Assembly (NCBI RefSeq): GCF_002940685.1
Contig: NZ_PNFP01000005.1
Location: 310,001 to 374,000, forward strand
Origin: Ensifer adhaerens
Lineage (GTDB): Bacteria; Pseudomonadota; Alphaproteobacteria; Rhizobiales; Rhizobiaceae
Direction: 5' to 3'
Length of the DNA: 64,000 nt
Below, one piece after another: positions 52,864 to 61,216 of this stretch. The notes beneath the pieces were generated by a model, which worked only from the letters and a program-made list of their open reading frames with translations, had not been told where the DNA came from and did no database searches. The first letter of the stretch is position 1; the number at the start of each line of letters is the position of its first letter. The position numbers and the translations under genes are program-made.

Positions 52864-54105
52864 TTAGATCTTCGTCCAGGACCATTGCGTCACCGGCATG
52901 GCTGGCCGCCAGCCGGTCATTTCGCCGACCGGTCCGGCCCTGGCGATATCGATGCGGATCAGCGAGCCGCCGAGGCGCGCATGATGATCGAGCAACACCC
53001 TTTCCATGTCGGTCGTCACGGCATTGGCAACCAGACGCCCGCCGGGCCCGAGTGCTGCGATCGCCGCTTCCATCACGCCCCTTTCGCTGCCACCACCGCC
53101 GATGAAGATCGCATCCGGCTGCGGCAGGCCGGCAAGGGCCGCCGGCGCTTCGCCTTCGACCACCGCCAGCCCGGGAACGCCGAACATTGTCGCGTTATGG
53201 CCGATGCGGGCGGCGCGCTCCGGCGACACTTCGATGGAGATCGCCTGCATGGTCGGGTCGGCCAGCATCCATTCGATGCCGATCGAGCCGGAACCGCCGC
53301 CGATATCCCAGAGCAGTTCGCCCTTGCGCGGCGCAAGCGCCGACAACGTCAGCGCGCGCACCTCGCGCTTGGTGATCTGCCCGTCGTGCTCGAACAGCGC
53401 GTCGTCGCGGCCGGCTGCCAGCGGCAGGATGCGCGCCCCCTCGTCTGCCGTCACTTCGATGGCGCAGACGTTGAGCGGATGCACAAGGCCGAGCATGAAG
53501 CGCGAGGCGATCTGCGTCGTCACCCGTTCGCCGGCGCCGCCAAGCGCCTCGAGAACCGTCAGCCGCGACTGACCGAAGCCGCTTGAAACCAAGAGCTCGG
53601 CAAGGTCCCTGGGGCCGGCGCCATCGGAGGTCAGCGTCAGCACCTTGGCGCCCGGATGAAGGTGCGGCCGGACGAGATCGAGCGGACGGCCGTGCACGGA
53701 AACAAGCGTTGCATCCTGCAGCGCCCATCCGAGCCGCGAGGCGGCGAGGCTGATCGACGACGGCGCCGGCAGCGTGCGGATTTCGGCAGAGGCGATCCGG
53801 CGCGCCAGCGTCACGCCGACGCCGAAGAAGAACGGGTCGCCCGAGGCAAGCACCACGACCGGCGTGCCGCGGCGCGCGACGATCTCGACGACCGAGCGCT
53901 CCAGGGGACTCTCCCAATTGTGCGCTTCGCCCGTGATCAGGGAGGCGGCAAGCTCCAGATGACGATGGCCGCCATAGACGACGGGCGCTTCGGCGATCAG
54001 CCGCTTGGCCTCGTCTCCGAGACCGGCTACACCATCCTCACCGATACCGATGACGGTCAGCCAGGGGGAGACGATGGCGGGTTCGCCGTTCGACACGTCA
54101 GCCAT
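52864..54105 (-). CDS. cobL: Precorrin-6B C5,15-methyltransferase/decarboxylase CobL
   Basis: A 413-residue two-domain enzyme, the length I recall for the SC510 protein. The N-terminal CbiE-type methylase (WLTVIGIGEDGVAGLGDEAK, VVLASGDPFFFGVGVTLARR) methylates C5. The C-terminal CbiT-type domain (LLWDIGGGSGSIGIEWMLAD, PDAIFIGGGGSERGVMEAAI) methylates C15 and decarboxylates the side chain, giving precorrin-8. Its ATG (54105) lies inside the coding region of the divergent cobK. Confidence 0.96.
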   Translation of the reverse strand: MADVSNGEPAIVSPWLTVIGIGEDGVAGLGDEAKRLIAEAPVVYGGHRHLELAASLITGEAHNWESPLERSVVEIVARRGTPVVVLASGDPFFFGVGVTLARRIASAEIRTLPAPSSISLAASRLGWALQDATLVSVHGRPLDLVRPHLHPGAKVLTLTSDGAGPRDLAELLVSSGFGQSRLTVLEALGGAGERVTTQIASRFMLGLVHPLNVCAIEVTADEGARILPLAAGRDDALFEHDGQITKREVRALTLSALAPRKGELLWDIGGGSGSIGIEWMLADPTMQAISIEVSPERAARIGHNATMFGVPGLAVVEGEAPAALAGLPQPDAIFIGGGGSERGVMEAAIAALGPGGRLVANAVTTDMERVLLDHHARLGGSLIRIDIARAGPVGEMTGWRPAMPVTQWSWTKI

Positions 54106-54859
54106 GGAAAAACCTCGCATTCTGATCCTGGGTGGCACCACCGAGGCGCGCGAACTCGCGAGCCGGTTGGCCGAAGATGCCCGTTACGACACCGTTATCT
54201 CGCTTGCCGGCCGCACCGCCGACCCACGACCGCAGCCGGTCAGGACCCGCATCGGCGGTTTCGGCGGTGTCGATGGACTGGCGCATTACCTGCGTGAACA
54301 AAGGATTGCGCTGCTGGTCGATGCGACGCATCCCTTTGCCGCGCGCATTTCGCACAATGCCACCGAGGCGGCGCAACGAACACGAATTCCGCTGCTGGCG
54401 CTTCGCCGACCGGAATGGCTGCCCTTGCCCGGCGACCGCTGGACCCCCGTCGACAGTATTGTCGAAGCGGTGAACGCGCTTGGCGATCGCCGGCGCCGCG
54501 TGTTCCTCGCCATCGGCCGGCAGGAGGCCTTCCACTTCGAGGTCGCGCCGCAGCACAGCTACGTCATCCGCAGCGTCGATCCGGTCACGCCGCCGCTCAA
54601 GCTGCCCGACCAGGAAGCGATTCTGGCGACCGGCCCCTTCAAGGAGGCGGACGAGGCCGCGCTGCTGACGAGCCGGAAGATCGACGTGATCATCGCCAAG
54701 AACAGCGGCGGCAGCGCCACCTACGGCAAGATCGCCGCCGCGCGTCGGCTTGGCATCGAGGTGATCATGGTCGAGCGGCGCAAGCCCGCTGATGTGCCGA
54801 CGGTGGGCACTTGCGACGAGGCGCTCGACCGCATCGCTCACTGGCTCGCTCCCGCATAG
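54074..54859 (+). CDS. cobK: Precorrin-6A reductase CobK
   Basis: A 261-residue NADPH-dependent reductase converting precorrin-6A to 6B. The glycine-rich start PRILILGGTTEARELASRL, the VDATHPFAARISHNATEAAQ motif and VIIAKNSGGSATYGKIAAAR are family signatures. ATG 54074 has an excellent AGGGGGAG site and gives MAGSPFDTSAMEKP, matching in length and opening the SC510 CobK as I remember it; an inner ATG at 54104 is less likely. It runs against all other cob genes, overlapping cobL by 32 bases (5' ends) and cobJ by 22 bases (3' ends). Confidence 0.95.
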   Translation: MAGSPFDTSAMEKPRILILGGTTEARELASRLAEDARYDTVISLAGRTADPRPQPVRTRIGGFGGVDGLAHYLREQRIALLVDATHPFAARISHNATEAAQRTRIPLLALRRPEWLPLPGDRWTPVDSIVEAVNALGDRRRRVFLAIGRQEAFHFEVAPQHSYVIRSVDPVTPPLKLPDQEAILATGPFKEADEAALLTSRKIDVIIAKNSGGSATYGKIAAARRLGIEVIMVERRKPADVPTVGTCDEALDRIAHWLAPA

Positions 54860-55602
54860 AAGCGTGGCGTGTAGACGAGATCGGGCTGCCCGTCGCGCTC
54901 GACGATGCGTGTTTCCGCCGAGCCGATGATGACGCAGGTCGCCATGTCGGCGCGGTTGGCATCGGCTTCGCCGAGCGGCATCACCGTCATACGCTCGTCC
55001 GGCCGTCCGGCAGCGCGGCCGAAGATGACCGGAACAGTTGCCGGCAACACGCCGCGCAGGATCTCGAAGGCCTCGCCGAGCTGCCAGGGCCGCGCCTTGC
55101 TGATCGGATTGTAGAGCGCAATCACCAGCCCCGCTTCCGCTGCCAGCCGCAGACGTCTTGTGATGACCTCCCAGGGCTTCAGGTTGTCGGAGAGCGAGAT
55201 CGCGCAGAAATCATGGCCGAGTGGCGCGCCGATGCGGGCTGCGACGGCGAGCATCGCCGTCACGCCCGGCGTGATCACCAGTTCGACCGACTTCCATTCC
55301 GAAGGTCCCTTGTCGATCGCTTCGCAGACGGCGGCCGCCATGGCAAAGACGCCGGGATCGCCGCCCGAGACCATGCAGACCTTCACGCCGGCTGCCGCCC
55401 GCGTCAGCGCGACCTGCGCCCGGTCGAGCTCCTCGCGGTTGTCGGAGGCAACGCGCACCTGATCAGGACGCAGGTTCAGCCGGTCGAGATAGGGAAAATA
55501 GCCGTAGAACTCTTCAGCCGCCTGAACGGCTTCGGCCGTTTCCGGCGTCATCTGCTTGGCGCTGCCGGGACCTGTGCCGACGACATAGAGCGTGCCGGTC
55601 AT
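54838..55602 (-). CDS. cobJ: Precorrin-3B C17-methyltransferase CobJ
   Basis: A 254-residue methylase that also contracts the macrocycle ring, giving precorrin-4. Motifs: YVVGTGPGSAKQMTPETAEA, VCMVSGGDPGVFAMAAAVCE, and VITPGVTAMLAVAARIGAPL. It overlaps cobI by 4 bases and converges with cobK by 22 bases. Confidence 0.96.
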   Translation of the reverse strand: MTGTLYVVGTGPGSAKQMTPETAEAVQAAEEFYGYFPYLDRLNLRPDQVRVASDNREELDRAQVALTRAAAGVKVCMVSGGDPGVFAMAAAVCEAIDKGPSEWKSVELVITPGVTAMLAVAARIGAPLGHDFCAISLSDNLKPWEVITRRLRLAAEAGLVIALYNPISKARPWQLGEAFEILRGVLPATVPVIFGRAAGRPDERMTVMPLGEADANRADMATCVIIGSAETRIVERDGQPDLVYTPRFYAGASQ

Positions 55603-56336
55603 GGCCTGTCCTTCCAGCCGGGCACGAGCACCAGCGAGAAATAGGGCGCGTCATCGTCGGCCTTTTCGGCAAGCGCCGTCATTGCCGCATTCTTCATCGT
55701 GCCGCGCTCGACATAAACCGCCTGTTCGAGACGGCCGGAAGCGGCAAGCGCCCGGCGGATCTTCGGCAGGTTGCGGCCGACCTTCATGATGACGGCCGCC
55801 TCTGTATCCTTCAGCCGGCGCCCAAGCTCGGCCTCGGCCATGGTACCCGGAAGCACGGAGAGCACGTCGTCGCCCTGCACCAGCGGCAGGCCGGCAAGCG
55901 ACCAGCAGCCGGACATCGCGGTAATGCCCGGAATCACTTCGACCGGGAAGCGGTTGGCGAGCCGCACATGCAGGTGCATGTAGGAGCCGTAAAACAGCGG
56001 ATCGCCTTCGCTGAGCACGGCCACCGTGCGGCCGGCGAGCAGATGCGCCGCCACGGCTTCCGCGGACGCATTGTAGAAATCGGTGATCTGGCTCTTGTAG
56101 GCGCCGTCGTCCTTGTCGATCTCGGTCGTCACCGGATAGTAGAGCGGCAGTTCGACAAGCCCGGGATTCAGCAGGCCCTCGACCACGGCACGGCCATTGC
56201 CGCTGCGCCCGGCCTTGGCGAAATAGGCAAGCACATCGGCTTGCCCGAGCGCTTTGACCGCCTTGACCGTCAGGAGCTCCGGATCGCCGGGGCCGGTTCC
56301 AACGCCGATCAGGCGTCCAACGCCGCCGCCGCTCAC
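55599..56336 (-). CDS. cobI: Precorrin-2 C20-methyltransferase CobI
   Basis: A 245-residue methylase making precorrin-3A, the branch from siroheme/precorrin-2 into B12 synthesis. Motifs: LIGVGTGPGDPELLTVKAVK, VAVLSEGDPLFYGSYMHLHV, and VIPGITAMSGCWSLAGLPLV. It overlaps cobH and cobJ by 4 bases each. Confidence 0.96.
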   Translation of the reverse strand: MSGGGVGRLIGVGTGPGDPELLTVKAVKALGQADVLAYFAKAGRSGNGRAVVEGLLNPGLVELPLYYPVTTEIDKDDGAYKSQITDFYNASAEAVAAHLLAGRTVAVLSEGDPLFYGSYMHLHVRLANRFPVEVIPGITAMSGCWSLAGLPLVQGDDVLSVLPGTMAEAELGRRLKDTEAAVIMKVGRNLPKIRRALAASGRLEQAVYVERGTMKNAAMTALAEKADDDAPYFSLVLVPGWKDRP

Positions 56337-56965
56337 AGGCCCGGCCTCGCGAGCGAATTGAGAGCCGCCGCCGTCATAGCGCTGCCGCCGAGGCGGCCGC
56401 GCACGATGGCGAAGGGAACGCCGTAGGAATTTTCCGCGAGCGCATCCTTCGATTCCGCCGCGCCGACGAAACCGACGGGCATGCCAAGGATCGCCGCCGG
56501 CTTCGGCGCGCCGTCACGCAGCATTTCAAGCAGGAAGAACAAAGCGGTCGGCGCGTTGCCGATGGCGACGACCGACCCGGCCAGGCGCTCGCTCCAGAGC
56601 TTGAGTGCTGCGGCAGAGCGGGTATTGCCGATCTCGGCGGCAAGTGCGGGCGTGCGCGGATCGCGCAACGTGCAGATCACCTCGTTGCCGGCCGGCAGCC
56701 GGGCGCGGGTAACGCCGTGCGCGACCATCTCGGCGTCGCAGAGGATGGGCGCACCGGCCTTCAACGCCGCGCGGGCCGAGCTCACGAAATCGGGAGAAAA
56801 GACGAACTGCCTTGTCGCTTCGACGGAACCGCAGGCATGCACCATGCGCACCGCAAGATCCGCTTCCTCCTCGGAGAAGCCCGAAAGATCGGCCTCGGCG
56901 CGGATGATGGCGAAGGAACGCTCGTAGATGGCGTTGCCATCGCGAATGTAATCATACTCAGGCAT
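56333..56965 (-). CDS. cobH: Precorrin-8X methylmutase CobH
   Basis: A 210-residue enzyme that moves the C11 methyl to C12, giving hydrogenobyrinic acid. The catalytic histidine is in VRMVHACGSVEATRQFVFSP; other family blocks are PILCDAEMVAHGVTRARLP and GNAPTALFFLLEMLRDGAP. It starts 2 bases after the cobG stop and overlaps cobI by 4 bases. Confidence 0.96.
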   Translation of the reverse strand: MPEYDYIRDGNAIYERSFAIIRAEADLSGFSEEEADLAVRMVHACGSVEATRQFVFSPDFVSSARAALKAGAPILCDAEMVAHGVTRARLPAGNEVICTLRDPRTPALAAEIGNTRSAAALKLWSERLAGSVVAIGNAPTALFFLLEMLRDGAPKPAAILGMPVGFVGAAESKDALAENSYGVPFAIVRGRLGGSAMTAAALNSLARPGL

Positions 56966-56967
56966 GT

Positions 56968-58347
56968 CTATCCCTGTTCGAACGCTGCCGAGACGCGCGC
57001 AGCTCCGAGCCGTGTAAGACAGGACTGCGCCGATTCGCCAGCGTCTTTGTTTTGCCGCACCAGCCGGCCGAGCCGGGTTAGTGCGGATCCTATTCCATTC
57101 TCATCGGTGTAGGCGCTTGGCAAGCCATTGGCAGCCCCATTTACGACAAGCCCGTATCCTGATGGCGCACCGACGAGCGTCAGTTCCGACGGCCTCGGCC
57201 GGGCGCAGCCCTTGGCACAGCCCGAGAGATGCACGGCAAGCGATCCGTCGAGCAGTTCGGGGGCCGTCTCGATGAGGCGCTGCGCCATGCCCTTGGTTTC
57301 CATCCACGCCGAGGCGCAGCCCTTGCTGCCGGCGCAGGTGGCGATCGCGTTGCGCGGATCTTCTTCGGCGATGCGAAAGCCGTGTGTTGCCGCCAGGCTC
57401 TGCGCCATAGTCGCCGTCTCGTGGCGAAGGCCGAGCGCGAAGAAGGCATGCCCGGGCGCAAGGCGGATCGCATGGGCGCCGAGCTCCTGGATTTGATAGA
57501 GGAAAACCGCCAGCACGGAAGCCTCCACCTGAGCAAATGCCAGGCCGAGGCCAAGGACGGTGCCGGCTTCACCCAGATCGTGAATGCCGGGTATGGCCGC
57601 TGAAGTCGGAACGGCCGGGCGTTCGACGCTTGCGTCGCAGCGACAGAGGGCGCGAAGTTCCGCAGCATCCAGATCGCGCCCGCGCGCCGCCGTACCGAGG
57701 CCCGCCAGTTTTTCGAGAATGGTGACCAAGGCCGGGACGACCGTGTCGCCGGCAAACGCCCCGACGATCGATGCCTTCGCTGCCGTGCCGCCAAGCGACA
57801 GCACCCAGGCCGCACCCTCGACAGTCGAAACAGCCTGCAGGCGAATGTCGGCAACGACGGCGCCGAGACCGAAGCGGCCGCCACCGTCGATGACGACGGA
57901 AAGCTTGGGAGCGAGCGTCAATGGCAGGTGACGCGCGCGCAAGGCTTCACGAAGCTCAGCGGCGATCGGCCGGGGATCGGCAATCTCGTCAGGGTCGATG
58001 CCGGCCAAGGGCGGCACCTCGATCGCAAGGCCCTCGGCAATGGTGATTTCCGCCTCGCCGATCGCCTGCGCCAGCGCCGGCACCGTCGCCGCGGTCAGCC
58101 CACGCAGCTGGAGATTGCCGCGCGCGGTGATCTCGACGATGCCGTTGCCGAAGGTTTCGGCGGCGGCGGCAAGCGCAGCGACCTTGGGAATGGTCAGGCT
58201 GTCATCGTCTGGCCGGAGCCTGACGAGCAGGCCGTCGCCGGTCTGCATCGGTGCCGCCAGCGACGGGCAGGCGCCGCGCCGCATGGAAGCAGCGGCACCG
58301 GTTTCTCCGGTCGATGGAAGGGCGCAGGTGCTCATCAAATCCGTCAT
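56968..58347 (-). CDS. cobG: Precorrin-3B synthase CobG (O2-dependent)
   Basis: A 459-residue ferredoxin-sulphite-reductase-like monooxygenase that hydroxylates precorrin-3A using O2, the step that marks the aerobic route. Two nitrite/sulphite-reductase half-domains start with QTGDGLLVRLRPDDDSLTIP. The [4Fe-4S] cysteines are in CAGSKGC and SGCAKGC. The start has a GGGAGGAG site and lies 98 bases after cobF; an FNR/FixK-like box and a possible -10 fill that gap, so cobG may start its own transcript. Confidence 0.94.
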   Translation of the reverse strand: MTDLMSTCALPSTGETGAAASMRRGACPSLAAPMQTGDGLLVRLRPDDDSLTIPKVAALAAAAETFGNGIVEITARGNLQLRGLTAATVPALAQAIGEAEITIAEGLAIEVPPLAGIDPDEIADPRPIAAELREALRARHLPLTLAPKLSVVIDGGGRFGLGAVVADIRLQAVSTVEGAAWVLSLGGTAAKASIVGAFAGDTVVPALVTILEKLAGLGTAARGRDLDAAELRALCRCDASVERPAVPTSAAIPGIHDLGEAGTVLGLGLAFAQVEASVLAVFLYQIQELGAHAIRLAPGHAFFALGLRHETATMAQSLAATHGFRIAEEDPRNAIATCAGSKGCASAWMETKGMAQRLIETAPELLDGSLAVHLSGCAKGCARPRPSELTLVGAPSGYGLVVNGAANGLPSAYTDENGIGSALTRLGRLVRQNKDAGESAQSCLTRLGAARVSAAFEQG

Positions 58348-58406
58348 CGCTTGAGGTTCTCCTCCCTGAAGAAGCCTCTTAAGACGCTATAACACAGCCC
58401 CAAACC

Positions 58407-58420
58407 TTGAGTGAGATCAA
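58407..58420 (-). promoter_or_regulatory. FNR/FixK-like box in the cobF-cobG gap
   Basis: On the minus strand TTGATCTCACTCAA: the outer TTGA-N6-TCAA matches the FNR/FixK consensus TTGAT-N4-RTCAA, with one inner mismatch. It is centred about 66 bases before the cobG ATG, with TATAGC (58392-58387) 15 bases further on. Confidence 0.4.
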
Positions 58421-58445
58421 ACACGACGCCGATCGGTCCGCGCCG

Positions 58446-59216
58446 TCACTCGTCGAAGTCGGCACCCTTGCGCAGCAGATAGATGTCCATGATCCACCCC
58501 ATCTTCGCGCGCGCCGCCGCCCGCGTTTCGAGGATACGGTCCTTCACCTCGGCAAGACGGCCGGAAATGACGATCTCGTCCGGCGTGCCGAGATAGGCGC
58601 CCCAATAGATCTCCGCCTCCGGATCCTCGACCCGCTGAAACGCCTGTTCGCCATCGAGCATGACGACCGAGGTCTGGCTCTTCTCTGGAAAGCTTTCGTG
58701 CAGCCGGCGGCCGGTGGTGATCTCCACCGGCTTGCCGACGAGGTTCAGCGGGATGCGGTGGCTGGCGCAAAGCGCCTGTAGACTGGTGATCCCGGGAATG
58801 ACGTCGTAGTCGAAGGCGACCTCACCGCGTGCCTTGACCCGCTCGACGATGCGAATGGTGCTGTCATAGAGCATCGGGTCGCCCCAGACGAGAAACGCGC
58901 CAATTCCCTCTTCGCCCAATTCCTTAGACAAAAGTCCTTCGTAGATCGCGGCGATCTGGGCGTGCCAGTCATCGACGCTGCCGTCATAGCTGACGCCTTC
59001 GGTACGACGCACCGGTACCGCGAACTCGACGGTGCGGCTGTCCTTGCGCGTGACATAGCGGGCGCAGATGTCGCGGCGCACTTCGGCAAGCTCGGTCTTC
59101 TTCGCACCCTTAGTCGGGATGAACAGCACATCGGCCCGGTTCAGCGCATTGATCGCCTGCACCGTCATATGTTCCGGATTGCCCGAGCCGATGCCGATGA
59201 TCAGAATTTTGCGCAT
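58446..59216 (-). CDS. cobF: Precorrin-6A synthase (deacetylating) CobF
   Basis: A 256-residue methylase that methylates C1 of precorrin-5 and releases acetate. Motifs: ILIIGIGSGNPEHMTVQAIN, FLVWGDPMLYDSTIRIVERV, and VIPGITSLQALCASHRIPLN. It is first in the minus-strand cob run, with a GGAGGCGAGG site. I looked upstream for a cobalamin riboswitch and found none. Confidence 0.94.
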   Translation of the reverse strand: MRKILIIGIGSGNPEHMTVQAINALNRADVLFIPTKGAKKTELAEVRRDICARYVTRKDSRTVEFAVPVRRTEGVSYDGSVDDWHAQIAAIYEGLLSKELGEEGIGAFLVWGDPMLYDSTIRIVERVKARGEVAFDYDVIPGITSLQALCASHRIPLNLVGKPVEITTGRRLHESFPEKSQTSVVMLDGEQAFQRVEDPEAEIYWGAYLGTPDEIVISGRLAEVKDRILETRAAARAKMGWIMDIYLLRKGADFDE

Positions 59217-59318
59217 GCCCTCGCCTCCGCCTGTCTATTCCGGCGTCTTAGGCGCATCGCTATCGAGGGCGCAAGCTCCTCGCGCGACAGCAAGACCGCC
59301 AGCAGCGTCAATGCAGCC

Positions 59319-60023
59319 CTAGTTCACCTCGGCAGCGGGATTTTCCGGTAGCCGCCAGTCGATCGGATCGAAGCCCTTGCTTTCGAGAAAGGCATTGGCC
59401 TGGGAAAAATGCCGGCAGCCGAGAAAGCCGGAATGGGCCGAGAGCGGCGACGGATGCGGAGCCCTCAGGACCAGATGGCGTGAGCGGTCGACGAACGCCG
59501 CCTTCTTCTGCGCATAGGAGCCCCAGAGCATGAAGACGACAGGATGCTCGGCCTCGTTGACCGCACGGATGATCGCATCCGTGAATTTTTCCCAACCGCG
59601 GCCTTGGTGTGACGCCGCGTTGCCGCGCTCTACCGTCAACACGCTGTTCAAAAGCAGCACGCCCTGCTTCGCCCAGCTTTCGAGAAAGCCGTGGCGCGCC
59701 GGAGGAATGCCGAGATCGGTATTCAGTTCCTTGTAGATGTTGACCAGCGACGGCGGCGTCCGGACACCGGGGCGAACACTGAAGCAGAGCCCGTGCGCCT
59801 GGCCGTCCCCGTGATAGGGATCCTGGCCGAGGATGACCACGCGCACCTTGTCGAGCGGCGTCAGGTCGAGCGCGCGAAAATACTCGGGCCCGCGAGGGAA
59901 AATCTGCCGTCCCTCGTTCTTCTGGGCCACGAGGAACTGCTTGAGGTCAGCCATGTAGGCGCTGGCGAACTCTGGCGCCAACACTTCCTTCCAGCTTTCT
60001 TCAAGCTTCACTGCCGTTTCCAT
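59319..60023 (-). CDS. ung: Uracil-DNA glycosylase
   Basis: A 234-residue family 1 enzyme that removes uracil from DNA and starts base-excision repair. The catalytic water-activating motif is [20 protein letters not shown], and the leucine-intercalation loop is [20 protein letters not shown]. It is monocistronic, 102 bases upstream of cobF on the same strand. Confidence 0.96.
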   Translation of the reverse strand: METAVKLEESWKEVLAPEFASAYMADLKQFLVAQKNEGRQIFPRGPEYFRALDLTPLDKVRVVILGQDPYHGDGQAHGLCFSVRPGVRTPPSLVNIYKELNTDLGIPPARHGFLESWAKQGVLLLNSVLTVERGNAASHQGRGWEKFTDAIIRAVNEAEHPVVFMLWGSYAQKKAAFVDRSRHLVLRAPHPSPLSAHSGFLGCRHFSQANAFLESKGFDPIDWRLPENPAAEVN

Positions 60024-60175
60024 TGCACGTCCGCTCCATGTCAGGGGATCGAGGCCGCAATTTAGGCCGCCCGGACATCATCGCAAGCCCAATCGCGCCC
60101 GCCGCAGGAATGCTGCACCGGTTTTGCCGGGCGGTCGCAACCATAGGGGTAATACGCTAGCCCTTTTGAGGAGCA

Positions 60176-60195
60176 TTGTATTTCAACAGATACAA
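60176..60195. promoter_or_regulatory. ModE-like box 1 upstream of modA
   Basis: Perfect palindrome TTGTAT-N8-ATACAA, 64-83 bases before the modA ATG. Confidence 0.55.
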
Positions 60196-60215
60196 CGGTA
60201 ATCAGGAGGCGATAT

Positions 60216-60239
60216 CGTTGTATCCTAAGAGATATCACG
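60216..60239. promoter_or_regulatory. ModE-like box 2 upstream of modA
   Basis: CGTTGTAT-N8-ATATCACG: outer CGT/ACG and inner TAT/ATA are symmetric, as in ModE sites. It is centred 42 bases from box 1, about four helical turns. Confidence 0.55.
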
Positions 60240-60258
60240 CATCGTTGGAGGGAAATCG

Positions 60259-61050
60259 ATGATCAAGAGAAGAGACTGGCTGAAGGGCCTGGTGCTGACG
60301 CTCGGCCTCGCCTGGGCCGGCGCAAACGTCCTGCCGGCATCCGCGCAGGCCGAAGAGAAGGTGACGGTGTTTGCGGCCGCAAGCCTGAAGAACGCGCTCG
60401 ATGCGATCAATGCCGAGTGGCAGAAGGAAAGCGGCAAGGAAACGACCGTTTCCTACGCGGCAAGTTCGGCGCTCGCCAAGCAGGTGGAACAGGGCGCGCC
60501 CGCCGATGTCTTCATCTCTGCCGATCTCGCCTGGATGGACTATCTCGCCGAAAAGAAGCTGATCAAGGACGACACCCGCGCAAACCTGCTCGGCAACCGC
60601 ATCGTGCTCGTTTCCGGCAAGCAGGATGCGGCACCGGTCGAGATCAAGGAGGGTTTTGACCTTGCCGGCATTCTCGGTGACGGTCGCCTGGCCATGGGTG
60701 CGGTCGATTCCGTTCCGGCCGGCAAGTACGGCAAGGCCGCGCTCGAAAAGCTCGGCGCGTGGAAGGCCGTGGAACCGAAGGTCGCCGGCGCTGAAAGCGT
60801 GCGCGCCGCCCTCCTGCTCGTTTCGCGCGGCGAAGCGCCCTACGGCATCGTCTACCAGACCGACGCCGCCGCCGACCCGGGCGTGAAGGTCGTCGGTACC
60901 TTCCCGGAAAAAAGCCATCCGCCGATCATCTATCCGATCGCGATCACGGCCGAGAGCAAGAGCCCGAATGCCGCCGCCTATATCGACTTCGTCAAGTCGG
61001 CGAAGGCTGCAGAACTCTTTGAAAAGCAGGGCTTTACGGTTCTGAAGTAG
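60259..61050 (+). CDS. modA: Molybdate-binding periplasmic protein ModA
   Basis: A 263-residue binding protein. The signal peptide has a twin-arginine-like KRRDWLKG start and ends in SAQA. The mature protein opens EEKVTVFAAASLKNALDAIN and has SYAASSALAKQVEQGAPADV and MGAVDSVPAGKYGKAALEKL, the oxyanion-binding loops of ModA. It captures molybdate for the ModBC transporter. The ATG follows GGAGGGAAATCG. Two ModE-like palindromes lie just upstream. Confidence 0.95.
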   Translation: MIKRRDWLKGLVLTLGLAWAGANVLPASAQAEEKVTVFAAASLKNALDAINAEWQKESGKETTVSYAASSALAKQVEQGAPADVFISADLAWMDYLAEKKLIKDDTRANLLGNRIVLVSGKQDAAPVEIKEGFDLAGILGDGRLAMGAVDSVPAGKYGKAALEKLGAWKAVEPKVAGAESVRAALLLVSRGEAPYGIVYQTDAAADPGVKVVGTFPEKSHPPIIYPIAITAESKSPNAAAYIDFVKSAKAAELFEKQGFTVLK

Positions 61051-61114
61051 CCGGTCTCGAAAGACGTTGGATCTCGGCTGTCCAGAGGCAGGCGAAGCAT
61101 CTATCGTCATCATT

Positions 61115-61144
61115 GCGTCGCCCGCGCCCAAACGCGGGCGACGC
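61115..61144 (+). terminator. Hairpin between modA and modB
   Basis: Perfect 12-bp stem GCGTCGCCCGCG/CGCGGGCGACGC with a 6-base loop, followed by GATTATTTG. It could reduce read-through so that more ModA than ModBC is made. Confidence 0.55.
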
Positions 61145-61216
61145 GATTATTTGTCAGAGGCAGCGATGGGCGGGCAACCCTATCCCAAAAGGCCTCGTAT
61201 CGGGGAGCGATATCCG

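Noticed and set aside
54104-54859. cobK starting at the inner ATG 54104
   Set aside because: The ATG at 54074 has a far better ribosome site, and its product matches the CobK N-terminus and length that I remember.
59217-59318. Possible cobalamin riboswitch before cobF
   Set aside because: I could not find the conserved B12-box on the minus strand, and the gap is too short.
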